NCBI RefSeq assembly: GCF_964026555.1
Contig: NZ_OZ032159.1
Location: forward strand, 248,001 to 312,000
Reading direction: 5' to 3'
Length of the DNA: 64,000 nt
Source of the DNA: Candidatus Tisiphia endosymbiont of Beris chalybata
Lineage (GTDB): Bacteria > Pseudomonadota > Alphaproteobacteria > Rickettsiales > Rickettsiaceae
Every line of letters begins with the position of its first letter. Position 1 is the first letter of the stretch. The position numbers and the translations under genes were made by a program. Shown here in pieces: positions 28,527 through 37,096 of the stretch. Under the pieces are notes generated by a model. That model was given only the letters and a program-made list of their open reading frames with translations, was not told the origin of the DNA and ran no database searches.

Positions 28527-29351
28527 ATGCAAAAACATATAAAGCTTATAGAAGAATTTTGGGAAGGACGTGACAAATTAACCAAAGGTTCAGAACAGAC
28601 GGAGTATTTAATACAAATATTGAATGAGATTATTAATGCTTTGAATGAAGGAGTAATAAGAGTTTGTGAAAAGCAAGGACAAGAATGGCAAGTGAATTAT
28701 TGGCTAAAAAAAGCGTTATTACTATATTTTCTTGTTACTGACTCGCAAGTTTATGCGGGGGATTGTATCAAATGGTATGATAAAATTAATCCCAGATTTT
28801 CTCACGATACCTCAGAAGCATTGTTTAAAAAGCACTTATGCCGTATAGTACCCGGGGCGTTTATAAGAACAGGCAGTTATATAGGAAAAAATGTAGTAGT
28901 TATGCCTTCCTTTATCAATATAGGGGCCTATATAGGGGACGGTACTATGATTGATAGCTGGGCTACCGTTGGCTCATGTGCACAAATAGGAAAAAATTGT
29001 CATATTTCTGGTGGTACAGGAATTGGGGGGGTATTAGAACCCATTCAAAATAAACCTGTAATAATTGAAGATAATTGTTTTATAGGAGCAAGATCAGAAA
29101 TAGCTGAAGGGGTGATAGTAGAAGAGGGCAGCGTAATTAGTATGGGAGTATTTATTGGGGCTTCTACCAAGATAGTTGAGAGAGAAAGCGGTAAGATAAT
29201 ATATGGTAAAGTGCCTGCCTATTCAGTAGTAGTACCTGGCAGCATGCCCTCTAGTATAGGGAAACCAAGTTTATATTGCGCCGTAATCGTAAAACAAGTT
29301 GACCATATTACTCGAAGTAAAGTATCTATAAATGATTTATTAAGAACCTAA
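28527..29351 (+). CDS. dapD: 2,3,4,5-tetrahydropyridine-2,6-dicarboxylate N-succinyltransferase
   Basis: Lysine/meso-diaminopimelate pathway enzyme that succinylates tetrahydrodipicolinate. Product of 274 residues from the ATG at 28527, preceded by CAAGGATACT. N-terminal helical domain (IEEFWEGRDKLTKGS), then a left-handed beta helix made of hexapeptides (FINIGAYIGDGTMIDSWATV, HISGGTGIGGVLEP, NCFIGARSEIAEGVIVEEGS). The asd gene of the same pathway is at 44.5 kb, so cell-wall DAP synthesis is retained. Confidence 0.96.
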   Translation: MQKHIKLIEEFWEGRDKLTKGSEQTEYLIQILNEIINALNEGVIRVCEKQGQEWQVNYWLKKALLLYFLVTDSQVYAGDCIKWYDKINPRFSHDTSEALFKKHLCRIVPGAFIRTGSYIGKNVVVMPSFINIGAYIGDGTMIDSWATVGSCAQIGKNCHISGGTGIGGVLEPIQNKPVIIEDNCFIGARSEIAEGVIVEEGSVISMGVFIGASTKIVERESGKIIYGKVPAYSVVVPGSMPSSIGKPSLYCAVIVKQVDHITRSKVSINDLLRT

Positions 29352-29389
29352 AATAGTATTAATATGATGAATTTAAAGGTAATAACCTA

Positions 29390-30547
29390 ATGACCAATTT
29401 AAAAGTAATAATCCAAACAAAAGCTCTGACGCATGCCTTAACCTTTGCTAACTCGGTGGTAGAAAAACGTAATGTAATTGCTGAACTTAGTAATATTAAA
29501 TTAACCACCCATGATGGTAAGTTAGAGTTAATTACTACTAATATGGAAATATATTTGAGCCAAAAAATTCCTGCCCAAATAGTAAGTGAGGGTGAAATAA
29601 CTGTCTCTACTAAGACCCTTAGCGATATAGTCAAAAAAATCTCGGATAATGAAATAACTCTTACTATCTCGCCTGAAACTGCGCAGCTGGAAGTGTTAGG
29701 GCAGAATTGCACCTTTAATTTATTGACGCTACCTGTGGCTCAATTTCCAACTTTAGATGAGATAAGCAGTGAATACACTTTTCAAATTCCTTGCCGGGAC
29801 TTTGCGAAGATGATTGATAGTACTTTATTTTCTATATCAACGGATGAAACTAGATACAATTTAAATGGTGTGTATTTCTGTATCAAAGCAGGAGAATGTA
29901 GGGCCGCTAGTACGGATGGCCATAGGCTGTCGGTTTCCGTAGTACCAATAGAAAATAGTGCAAAAGAATTTGGGGTTATTCTACCTAAAAAGACTTTAGA
30001 GGAGATTGTGAAGATCGCTAAAGATCCTAAAAATATTCAACTAGATATGAAAGTTTTTTTAAGTGTTAACAAGATTAAATTTGTATGCGATGATATTATT
30101 ATGGTATCTAAACTTATTGACGGTACTTTTCCTGATTACCAATCCTTTATTCCAGTAGACAACAATTCAAAACTTACTATTAATACTAAATTATTATCGG
30201 AAGTGATTGATAGGGTAGCCACCATTACTATTGATAAGTTCCAAGCAATTAAGTTGGTATTATCCAAAGATTCAGTCGAAATAACTGCTTCAGGAGAAAC
30301 AAGGGGAATAGCTAAAGAAGTTATCCTCTCTTCCATAGATGCGAGTAATTTATGTATATTTGAGGCTGAAGATACGTTGTCTATAGGTTTTAATCCTAAA
30401 TATATTATGGACAGTTTAAATGCATTAGCAAATGCTATCAAAGCAAGCCAAGTAGAGCTGCACTTTTCTAGCGCCTCTTCGCCAATGTTATTAAAGCCCG
30501 TGGATAACTCCCCTGAACTTTTTGTCATCATGCCAGTAAAAGTATAA
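29390..30547 (+). CDS. dnaN: DNA polymerase III beta subunit (sliding clamp)
   Basis: Processivity clamp of the replicative polymerase. The 385-residue product shows three clamp-fold repeats: KVIIQTKALTHALTFANSVV, the central FQIPCRDFAKMIDSTLFSIS with LNGVYFCIKAGECRAASTDG and HRLSV, and the last with IDRVATITIDKFQAIKLVL. It ends SPMLLKPVDNSPELFVIMPV, the normal terminus. It follows dapD by 38 bp. Confidence 0.96.
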   Translation: MTNLKVIIQTKALTHALTFANSVVEKRNVIAELSNIKLTTHDGKLELITTNMEIYLSQKIPAQIVSEGEITVSTKTLSDIVKKISDNEITLTISPETAQLEVLGQNCTFNLLTLPVAQFPTLDEISSEYTFQIPCRDFAKMIDSTLFSISTDETRYNLNGVYFCIKAGECRAASTDGHRLSVSVVPIENSAKEFGVILPKKTLEEIVKIAKDPKNIQLDMKVFLSVNKIKFVCDDIIMVSKLIDGTFPDYQSFIPVDNNSKLTINTKLLSEVIDRVATITIDKFQAIKLVLSKDSVEITASGETRGIAKEVILSSIDASNLCIFEAEDTLSIGFNPKYIMDSLNALANAIKASQVELHFSSASSPMLLKPVDNSPELFVIMPVKV

Positions 30548-30637
30548 AATTTATCGGTTTCTCTGCAGAAGCAATAGACATCTAGCGGTTGAATGGTTAA
30601 TAGTTTAGTTAACATCTAATAATTTTTTAATTAAATA

Positions 30638-30666
30638 TTGCCAAATTCGCTATAAAACTGTATAAT
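30638..30666 (+). promoter_or_regulatory. Sigma70-type promoter
   Basis: TTGCCA at 30638-30643, 17-bp spacer, perfect TATAAT at 30661-30666; 29 bp before the start of the 203-aa hypothetical gene. Confidence 0.6.
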
Positions 30667-30695
30667 AATAATTTAATTAATTAAGGGATAGATAT

Positions 30696-31307
30696 ATGCC
30701 TTACACAGTGAAAGAGCTTAAATTAGTCGGAAGTTACGCGCCGGAGCGTAAGATAGGGGGCATATTACTGCCCGCTGGGAAATGGCAACATTTGGAACCC
30801 CCGCGTAAGAATGATGAGGGCCCGGGTAAGCCAAAAGTGGCCATAAAGGATAGTTGGGATGATAAAGCTAAAGATTTTACCAATAAATCTTTAGCTGACA
30901 ATCCTAAGATTAAGATAGTATTCAATCAAGGAACTGTATATATATCCGATGCTGGTTTTCAAGAAATTGTAAACCAGGCTGTATATAAAGATGGGGTTAA
31001 GATAGAAGACCTTCCTAAGTTTTACCAACAGGAAGTACTTCCGTTTATGGATATTGATCAACCTTCCCACAGTGATGTATCTGGTAGCGGCGCAGCAAGT
31101 TCTAGTAATGTTGTGACTTTAGTCGGGAGGGACGAAGAAATCAAGAAAACTCCTGATGAGAGAATTAAGCAGATAGAGGAAGCCAGCCAGCCAGTTACAG
31201 CACTACTAGGTAATGAAGAATATGTTATTCTAGAATCAAATCTATCAAATCATGATGACTATGTAAGGTTAGTATCAACCGCTGGAGCTTCATACGATTT
31301 AGATTAA
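30696..31307 (+). CDS. Hypothetical protein, 203 aa
   Basis: Not recognised. It has its own promoter and an AAGGGATAG ribosome binding site. The N-terminal half looks like a compact soluble domain (LVGSYAPERKIGGILLPAGK, KIKIVFNQGTVYISDAGFQE). The C-terminal 70 residues are acidic, serine-rich and probably disordered, with two tyrosine-containing segments (NEEYVILESN, HDDYVRLVSTAG). No signal peptide or membrane helix. Size, disorder and solitary position suggest an accessory, possibly secreted, protein; function unknown. Confidence 0.65.
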   Translation: MPYTVKELKLVGSYAPERKIGGILLPAGKWQHLEPPRKNDEGPGKPKVAIKDSWDDKAKDFTNKSLADNPKIKIVFNQGTVYISDAGFQEIVNQAVYKDGVKIEDLPKFYQQEVLPFMDIDQPSHSDVSGSGAASSSNVVTLVGRDEEIKKTPDERIKQIEEASQPVTALLGNEEYVILESNLSNHDDYVRLVSTAGASYDLD

Positions 31308-31410
31308 TAACCTTTACTATTTATATTACAGAAATTGCTTTTTTGTGTTGTAAATAAACCAACTATGTTTTAGGGATAATCCTAAAGAGCTTATCCCTAA
31401 AAAAGATATA

Positions 31411-31551
31411 CTCCTTTCGAAACTCTACCCGAGATGATCATTTGTATGTCGAATCTAGGCTCGAATCCTCACATACATTTAAGTACGCTGTGGTTTGGAG
31501 CGAAGAGTCTCCTTCAAATTCCCTGCGCGATGCGAGTTTCGCAAGAAGTCT
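31411..31551. repeat. Palindrome family F
   Basis: Arms CCTTTCGAAACTCTACCCG / GCGAGTTTCGCAAGAAGTCT around GAATCCTCACATACATTTAAGTACGCTG. It directly abuts the IS982 left end and fills the gap after the 203-aa hypothetical gene. Confidence 0.65.
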
Positions 31552-31623
31552 AATAACGCGAGTTTAGGATAAGCACAACGAGGGATTAACAGAAGTAACT
31601 AATTTTAAGCTAAGTTTTTTAAT

Positions 31624-31767
31624 AGACCTCTTGCATAACCTAATCTAATTGGTAATTTTGTCGTCGAAACTCCTCTCTGTTCCTCACGTACGTCTATGTA
31701 CGCTGCGGTACTCGACTTCGTTTCTCCTAAAAATTCTTCAATTATCTTTAGGTTATGCAAGAGGTCT
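31624..31767. mobile_element. MITE family A, copy 4
   Basis: 144 bp, flanked by AAT at 31621-31623 and 31768-31770, inside the 3' end of the IS982 transposase gene. Confidence 0.93.
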
Positions 31768-32135
31768 AATAGCATATCCTACCACACAAGCCAAAATATG
31801 GACTAGGAAATTAACAGATGATCTATTCCTTGAATGTTCTAGATTCATGCTGTTTTTTAGTACATTAAATACTGACTCAATTAGGGATCTCTTCTTTAAC
31901 AGTTCTTTATCTTCTATTCCAAGTAAATGTATTTTTATATCTTTGCGAATACTGCTAAATAAACGTAAGCTTTTAGCAAAAAGTTTGTTAAATATCTCCT
32001 TTGATATATAAGCCTTATCACCAAATAATTTACCTTCTAACCCTTGAGTCATAGACAAAACAGTAGAGATATCACTTCTATTTCCTTTAGTAATTTTAAC
32101 TGCCATTATCTCTCCTTTATTGTTAATAATTAAAT

Positions 32136-32279
32136 AGACCTCTTGCATCACCTAAAGATAATTGAAGAATTTTTAGGAGAAACGAAGTCGAGTACCGCAG
32201 CGTACATAGACGTACGTGAGGAACAGAGAGGAGTTTCGACGACAAAATTACCAATTAGATTAGGTTATGCAAGAGGGCT
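32136..32279. mobile_element. MITE family A, copy 5
   Basis: 144 bp, flanked by AAT at 32133-32135 and 32280-32282, inside the IS982 transposase gene. The joined host codons read FKLH-LIIN. Its two outer arms carry point differences (GCATCACC, GAGGGCT). Confidence 0.93.
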
Positions 32280-32496
32280 AATGTAATTTAAATCCCATAA
32301 ACCACCCATAACTACTCATACCAATTTTAGCAATTTTACCAAATACTTTATTGCTACCAGTACGTTTATTATGGCAAATTGCTAATTTAGTAGAGTCAAT
32401 GAAATATATCCCTGTATCTTCTCCTCTTAATAATTGCATTAACAATGCTAATGGTAGTATTAACCTAGGCCACAGCTGAATTATACCATTTCCCTA

Positions 32497-33099
32497 TTAT
32501 AAATAGATATATGAACAATTACATATAGATTTTATAGTTTCTATTGAAATAGATTGAATAAATTCAATTACAGCATCTTCAAGTTTAGTTAAACAATCGT
32601 AAACTTTATTTTTTAATACCGAATCTTTTAAATGTTGCCACAACCTCTCTACAGGATTTAACTCTGGACTATATGGTGGTAAGTACATAATCTCAATATT
32701 AGCTGGTATTGTAAGACCTTTATGCCATCCAGCTCCATCCATCACTAGTATAACTTTTGTAGTTATATGTTTCGCAAATTCATTAAGAAAAACTTGCATA
32801 CAGGCCTTATCAACATTCGGAATAATTAAACTAAAAGAGTCTCCATCTCTATGATTTGTAGCAGAATAAAGATAAAATGATTTAAATCCCAGCTTTGTAG
32901 GAACTGGAGTCCTACTGCCTTTTTCAAACCATCCTAAACCATGTTTTGTATTGGTCCCAAACCTAGTCTCATCAAAAAAATAAATAGGTACCATAGGATT
33001 ATCTTGGTGTACTTGTTGTAGATTTTTTTTTGAATTCTTCTTGAGAAGATGTGTCAGCTTTGTAATGCCTCTTTCTACCAGTAATATGCCTAAACCCAA
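32497..33099 (-). CDS. IS630 transposase, catalytic frame (copy 2)
   Basis: A 200-residue frame identical to that at 10779, with the DDE motifs FFDETRFG, VMDGAGWHKG and NPVERLWQHL. It needs the shift at the A9 run to be joined to the N-terminal frame. Confidence 0.88.
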   Translation of the reverse strand: MGLGILLVERGITKLTHLLKKNSKKNLQQVHQDNPMVPIYFFDETRFGTNTKHGLGWFEKGSRTPVPTKLGFKSFYLYSATNHRDGDSFSLIIPNVDKACMQVFLNEFAKHITTKVILVMDGAGWHKGLTIPANIEIMYLPPYSPELNPVERLWQHLKDSVLKNKVYDCLTKLEDAVIEFIQSISIETIKSICNCSYIYL

Positions 33100-33490
33100 G
33101 TGCCCCTAGCATTCTATGTATACTAGATTTTTCTATATCTATATCAAATTTTTCTTTTATCACTATCTTTAATTTCTTAATCGTAATACTACTGTCTCTC
33201 TTTATCAAAGTTTTAATCTCATCTTTTTGAGCAGTATTTAATTTTGATCTAGAAGGCTTTGCTATGTTCTTGAGACCATCAATGCCTTGATCTCGAAATA
33301 GAGCAACCCATCTATGTAGCGAAGATCTGTTGATATCATAAACTTCCGCTACTTTCTTAATACCATGCTTACTCGATGCTAGTATGGCTTTTAATCTTGT
33401 TACTACAACACCATTCTTCCCTCCGTTATTCAAAGCTTCCCTTGCTTTTAATACTAATTCGTCATTTATCATTTTTGATACTTTAGGCAT
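32999..33490 (-). CDS. IS630 transposase, N-terminal frame (copy 2)
   Basis: A 163-residue frame identical in sequence to that at 10388, with the helix-turn-helix region and the same T9/A9 run just before its stop. Identity of the two copies points to recent transposition. Confidence 0.88.
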   Translation of the reverse strand: MPKVSKMINDELVLKAREALNNGGKNGVVVTRLKAILASSKHGIKKVAEVYDINRSSLHRWVALFRDQGIDGLKNIAKPSRSKLNTAQKDEIKTLIKRDSSITIKKLKIVIKEKFDIDIEKSSIHRMLGALGFRHITGRKRHYKADTSSQEEFKKKSTTSTPR

Positions 33491-33952
33491 TTCCTTGTTA
33501 CTTCCTATTATTTCATTATTACCTAGCTTTATATCATAAATTACTCATTCTATCAATCTAATATCTCTGCTTATAATGGGGAAATGGTATTATACGGCTA
33601 TAGCTTGGCAAGTTAAAATAACCTCGATATTTATAGGGTAAATGGTATAAGTAATAATTTTTAAAATCTTTGCAGGGAGATAAATAAAAATATAACACTA
33701 TAGTTAATAATTCACAAAGGTCTAAACTTCCTTGTCTTTGGCGCTTCCTATCACAAGGTAGCAGCTTCTTGACTTCCCATTCTTGATAAATTTTACAAAA
33801 ATTATCTATTAAATAGTATACTGTTGTGATACATTTTTTCATGTTGAGTTATCTTGATTTTCTTTAAAAAATTTCTTATAACTCAACGCCTTTGATTTGA
33901 AAACCCATTTCTTATTATCTCTCTAAACTCTCCTTATCCTAAACTCGCGTTA

Positions 33953-35476
33953 TTAGTCAAATCCTCCATCATCACTCCACTCGCCACCCTCTCCTGCCAG
34001 TTCCATCTCCTGAGGAGGAGGTGGCAAGTCGTATTGTCTAGGAGGCGCAGGGGCATGCATTAAAGGGGCCCTATCAACTTCTCCCCGCTGCTGTGCGTTC
34101 TCTGCCCAGCCATCATGATGATGGCCGTCTCCTTCCCTCTCCCTCGCTGGATGTGCATTGGGTGCAAGATGCGGGTGGTCTACTTCGGCTGCTTGCCTCG
34201 GAGCAGGAACATAATGATAGTGATAAATATGCTTAATCTTCGCCTCGTAAACATGACAATTCGTAGAGTTTGAGAAGTTATTGTGAGGAGCAGCGTTGTG
34301 GCGCGTTTGCGGTGCTACATACAGAGGCTGATGGTCATCCATATTGCCTCCGTGCGGGTGACGATTTTCTAACTCTTCTCGTGAGGGCGGTCCAGCCGGC
34401 GCATGATAACCTCCAGCATTTGCTGGGTCTATACCTTGTCCTGGGGGGCTCTTACCACAGTGTTTGTATAGACAGGCTCCTACTGCTACTGCTACACCTA
34501 CTACTATACTGCCCACCACCACTCCAACTGATATGGCGGAGAGTGCGATTACAGTAGAAGAGCTAGTGGTATCCGAAGGTATTACTGGCGTCATAGTTAT
34601 GATGGGCTCTTCTGCGCTCGTACTCTGCAACCGCACGGTATTTTTAGTCATAGTTTTGTCACAAGGGCTAAGCCGCTCTATAATCTTATCATACCCGCTA
34701 CCTGAATAGGAAACAAACGGGCCCGTGAGCCAGTCACTCCAGGCTTCCCCTTTAGGACAGTTAAGCTTTTCAAGCAATTTATTATCTTGATATATCTCAA
34801 CTGGAGTGTGGAGATTAGAAGAGGGGTTTGAGTTTTCACTAGCCTTGATGGTACAATTTTCTGTACCCCGACATTCTATTTTTATCAGTAAATTCTGGGG
34901 GATGGCGGGTGAGGAGGGGCAGCACACTCGAGCAATATTTTTTTTCACTCTGGTTCTGCTAGCGGTTTCTTCCTCAAATAAGGTAGTTCCTTCTGGGAGA
35001 TCTTCAGCAGCTTTTTCGTCCAGACTTGCCTGCAGAGCTTGATACCACCTAGGAAAGGGCTCCGGTGGTAGTGGTTGGGATAAGGGAAAATTTAAGGAAA
35101 CGAGAAAATCATTTATCTGTAAATCAATTTGTTGTTCCGTCATTTTGAGATCTGGGATCCAGCTAGTTGGAAGTTGATTGCTCTGCTCTGTATTATCAAA
35201 GGGGGGCGCAGATAAAGATTTGGAGAGGGGATCTGCCTTATTAATATAACGCCCCTCAACTCCCGAAGTTTTAACAGCCGAGGAGAAATATAAACCACAA
35301 CACAAAGTCTTGATAGGGTGCTGTAGCATTCCTTTAACTGCTGAGCTTACAGGACGGACAAGTATATATGGATCATTATATATCTTGCTACCTATGTTTT
35401 CTGCTGTTTTACCAATAGCGCCCATAATGTCAATTGTAGTATTAATTGCCTTAAGGGCTAGTTTATCTAGGCGCAT
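33953..35476 (-). CDS. Receptor-like single-pass membrane protein with His/Pro-rich tail
   Basis: No family recognised; 507 residues. The N-terminal 75 residues are helical and amphipathic. A region with several cysteines follows (ARVCCPSSP, IECRGTENCTIKAS, LSPCDKTM) that looks like an exported domain. One strong transmembrane segment lies at about residues 306-336 (TVIALSAISVGVVVGSIVVG and onward), and the remaining 170 residues form a tail rich in proline and histidine (KIKHIYHYHYVPAPRQAAE, APAPPRQYDLPPPPQ) ending in acidic EWSDDGGFD. The layout mimics a eukaryotic type I receptor. Its GC content is visibly higher than that of neighbours. The stop codon lies inside the terminal repeat of IS982, so the original C-terminus may have been different. 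Confidence 0.7.
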   Translation of the reverse strand: MRLDKLALKAINTTIDIMGAIGKTAENIGSKIYNDPYILVRPVSSAVKGMLQHPIKTLCCGLYFSSAVKTSGVEGRYINKADPLSKSLSAPPFDNTEQSNQLPTSWIPDLKMTEQQIDLQINDFLVSLNFPLSQPLPPEPFPRWYQALQASLDEKAAEDLPEGTTLFEEETASRTRVKKNIARVCCPSSPAIPQNLLIKIECRGTENCTIKASENSNPSSNLHTPVEIYQDNKLLEKLNCPKGEAWSDWLTGPFVSYSGSGYDKIIERLSPCDKTMTKNTVRLQSTSAEEPIITMTPVIPSDTTSSSTVIALSAISVGVVVGSIVVGVAVAVGACLYKHCGKSPPGQGIDPANAGGYHAPAGPPSREELENRHPHGGNMDDHQPLYVAPQTRHNAAPHNNFSNSTNCHVYEAKIKHIYHYHYVPAPRQAAEVDHPHLAPNAHPAREREGDGHHHDGWAENAQQRGEVDRAPLMHAPAPPRQYDLPPPPQEMELAGEGGEWSDDGGFD

Positions 35477-35842
35477 TTTGTATTAATTTTAATAGTTAAA
35501 GAGAGGTGATTTGCTTATTTAGCTAATAATCCTGTAATTATAGGGCTGAAAACTGACCTCTATAAAGACCAGCCGCATTATATTAATTTATTTAAAGGAA
35601 TCAATTAATTTTATCTTAAATAATTAACTTTTTTGGCTATTTGTAATTATTCAGGGTGAGCGGGGGGAGGAAACAGCTCCTATAAGTTACAATTGAGTAA
35701 TAATTAATAACTATAAGTAGAAAATTGTGGTGATAATTGTTTGACAATATGGCGATTTAAGTATATCTTCCTAATCTATTAACAGGAAAAGAGAGTATGC
35801 TTTTTACGCAACTAATTTAGCAGAATTTAAAAGATTAATTTT
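35477..35842. other. Intergenic region without a gene
   Basis: 366 bp of AT-rich sequence between the divergent receptor-like gene and bioY. No repeat family of this window is present; it holds the bioY promoter and presumably the promoter of the receptor-like gene. Confidence 0.6.
35741..35769 (+). promoter_or_regulatory. Sigma70-type promoter of bioY
   Basis: TTGACA at 35741-35746, 17-bp spacer, TATCTT at 35764-35769, 73 bp before the bioY start. Confidence 0.6.
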
Positions 35843-36385
35843 ATGTCATTGAATATCGCTTCTTTCAGGTCTTCCACTTCCCTAATTCTTGAAATATTTT
35901 TTGGGGTTTCTTTGTTAGCTATTTGCTCTCAAATAACTATACCAATTCAACCGGTTCCTATCACTATGCAAACAGTAGCAGTATTGTTCATAGGCCTTAT
36001 GTATGATAGGGTTAAAGCCCCGTTAACGGTATTAACTTACTTACTATTAGGCTCTGTAGGGGTTCCGCTATTTGCTAGTTTTTCATTTGGGATTAGTAAG
36101 ATAGTGGGATCAAATGGTGGGTACTTTATAGGCTTCTTAATTGCCGTATATGTGATGTCCTGTTTAAAAGGCACTATTGTCAAGAACAAACTAATAGAGC
36201 AGCTTTCCTTATGTTTAATAGGCAATATAATAATTATGGGACTGGGCTATTTGTGGCTTGCTAGATTTTTAGGTGTAAGCCAAGCCTTCTATGCGGGAGT
36301 GGTACCTTTTATTATTCCGGGGATCATTAAATCGGGATTATTAATAGGATTGATACGTATTGTTAAACCGAGAAGAGCCCGTTAG
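35843..36385 (+). CDS. bioY: Biotin transporter substrate-binding subunit BioY
   Basis: S component of an energy-coupling factor transporter for biotin; six membrane segments. The 180-residue product has the BioY hallmarks IPIQPVPITMQTVAVLFIGL, LTYLLLGSVGVPLFASFSFG and GSNGGYFIGFLIAVYV, and the GVVPFIIPGIIKSGL end. No bioMN energising genes lie nearby, as usual in Rickettsia, where BioY works alone or with a shared ECF module. It has its own promoter. Confidence 0.93.
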   Translation: MSLNIASFRSSTSLILEIFFGVSLLAICSQITIPIQPVPITMQTVAVLFIGLMYDRVKAPLTVLTYLLLGSVGVPLFASFSFGISKIVGSNGGYFIGFLIAVYVMSCLKGTIVKNKLIEQLSLCLIGNIIIMGLGYLWLARFLGVSQAFYAGVVPFIIPGIIKSGLLIGLIRIVKPRRAR

Positions 36386-36451
36386 CTTTATATAATTTTT
36401 TGAGCTGCCAGAATTCTCAGAGCAATATATAACTTTGTGGCTCTCTATATT

Positions 36452-36560
36452 TATACTCCTCTGATATGAATTTGCATGCGTCGGTTGCTCAAATAGCTTG
36501 CCTATTATCTATAGGCTCTACCATTGCGCCTAGCAGCAAAATCATCGGAAGAGGAGTATA
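36452..36560. repeat. Palindrome family J, intergenic copy
   Basis: 109 bp: TATACTCCTCTGATATGAATTT ... AAAATCATCGGAAGAGGAGTATA around GCCTATTATCTATAGGC. It lies downstream of bioY. Confidence 0.88.
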
Positions 36561-36585
36561 GCTAGATAATTCGCCTATTATTTTT

Positions 36586-36931
36586 GGCATTGCCGATAAA
36601 TAGTTGATGCCAGAGCATTGTCATTGCGAGAAGGCCATAAGACCGACGAAGCAATCCAGAAAATCCTGCAAACAAATCCAATAGACCTCTTGCATAACCT
36701 AAAGATAATTGAAGAATTTTTAGGAGAAACGAAGTCGAGTACCGCAGCGTACATAGACGTACGTGAGGAACAGAGAGGAGTTTCGACGACAAAATTACCA
36801 ATTAGATTAGGTTATGCAAGAGGTCTAATGTTTCCTGGCTTGCCGCGCGCAGCAAACGCTCGCTTAACTCATGACGTTTACGGTACGCAAGCACAATCTT
36901 TGATTGCCAGCAACTATTTATCGGCAATGCC
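36586..36931. mobile_element. MITE family C, copy 3, interrupted by MITE A
   Basis: Outer ends GGCATTGCC / GGCAATGCC, flanked by the perfect 8-bp duplication TTATTTTT (36578-36585 and 36932-36939). A MITE A has entered the middle; without it the element is 199 bp. C copies 1 and 2 show the empty site CCAATGTTTCC. Confidence 0.93.
36683..36826. mobile_element. MITE family A, copy 6, inside MITE C
   Basis: 144 bp, flanked by AAT at 36680-36682 and 36827-36829. Comparison with the two uninterrupted C elements proves that AAT was duplicated on insertion. Confidence 0.95.
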
Positions 36932-36992
36932 TTATTTTTTTATGAAATAAGTTGCGTTTTGCCTGAATATTGTCTAGGATTTGAAGGCTTTA

Positions 36993-37067
36993 GGCTAGGT
37001 AGCAAAGTGGTAATGCCGTGGACTGCAAATCCTCCATGCGCCGGTTCGATTCCGGCCCTGGCCTCCA
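36993..37067 (+). tRNA. tRNA-Cys (GCA)
   Basis: Acceptor GGCTAGG pairs with CCTGGCC (one G-U); D arm with AGCAAAGTGGTAATGC; anticodon GCA at 37025-37027 in ACTGCAAA; T arm GCCGGTTCGATTCCGGC; discriminator T; CCA encoded at 37065-37067. It sits 29 bp before xerD. Confidence 0.96.
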
Positions 37068-37096
37068 AGATTATTTTAGCAACTCTAAGAGTCTAT

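Larger units (their letters stand above)
32484..33589 (-). mobile_element. IS630-family insertion sequence, copy 2
   Basis: A 1106-bp inverse copy of the element at 10289, with the same terminal repeats (TACCATTTCCCTATTATAA / TTATAATGGGGAAATGGTA) and TA ends, inserted in the IS982 transposase. Confidence 0.93.
31590..33842 (-). pseudogene. IS982-family transposase, split into pieces
   Basis: Reading the minus strand, the N-terminus (MKKCITTVYYLIDNFCKIYQ ... KYRGYFNLPSYSRII) stops at IS630. It continues at 32483 (LWPRLILPLALLMQ ... YFIDSTKLAICHNKRTGSNK ... GWFMGFKLH) up to a MITE at 32279, then at 32135 (LIINNKGEIMAVKITKGNRSD, LFGDKAYISKEIF, KKRSLIESVFNVLKN, NFLVHILACVVGYA) up to a MITE at 31767. 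It finishes beyond that MITE with IKKLSLKLVTS. Removing each MITE with one 3-bp duplication keeps the frame open, so the gene was intact before the insertions. The DDE residues are in IDSTK, FGDKAY and IES. Confidence 0.9.
31551..33955 (-). mobile_element. IS982-family element carrying nested insertions
   Basis: The outer ends are a perfect 23-bp inverted repeat (TAATAACGCGAGTTTAGGAT... at 31551-31573 and its complement at 33933-33955). GTC flanks both sides. Inside are two MITE A copies and one whole IS630, all within the transposase gene. Subtracting the guests leaves an element of about 1.0 kb, the normal IS982 size. Confidence 0.9.

Noticed and set aside
33953..34100. A PPxY motif in the tail of the 507-aa protein
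   Set aside because: The sequence is PPRQY, which has two residues between PP and Y and so does not fit PPxY.
34270..35042. Plus-strand ORFs of 78-95 aa opposite the receptor-like gene
   Set aside because: Shadows caused by the lower AT content; no ribosome binding sites or domains.
36959..37096. Extended N-terminus of xerD
   Set aside because: The open frame crosses tRNA-Cys; the XerD family starts at the ATG at 37097.
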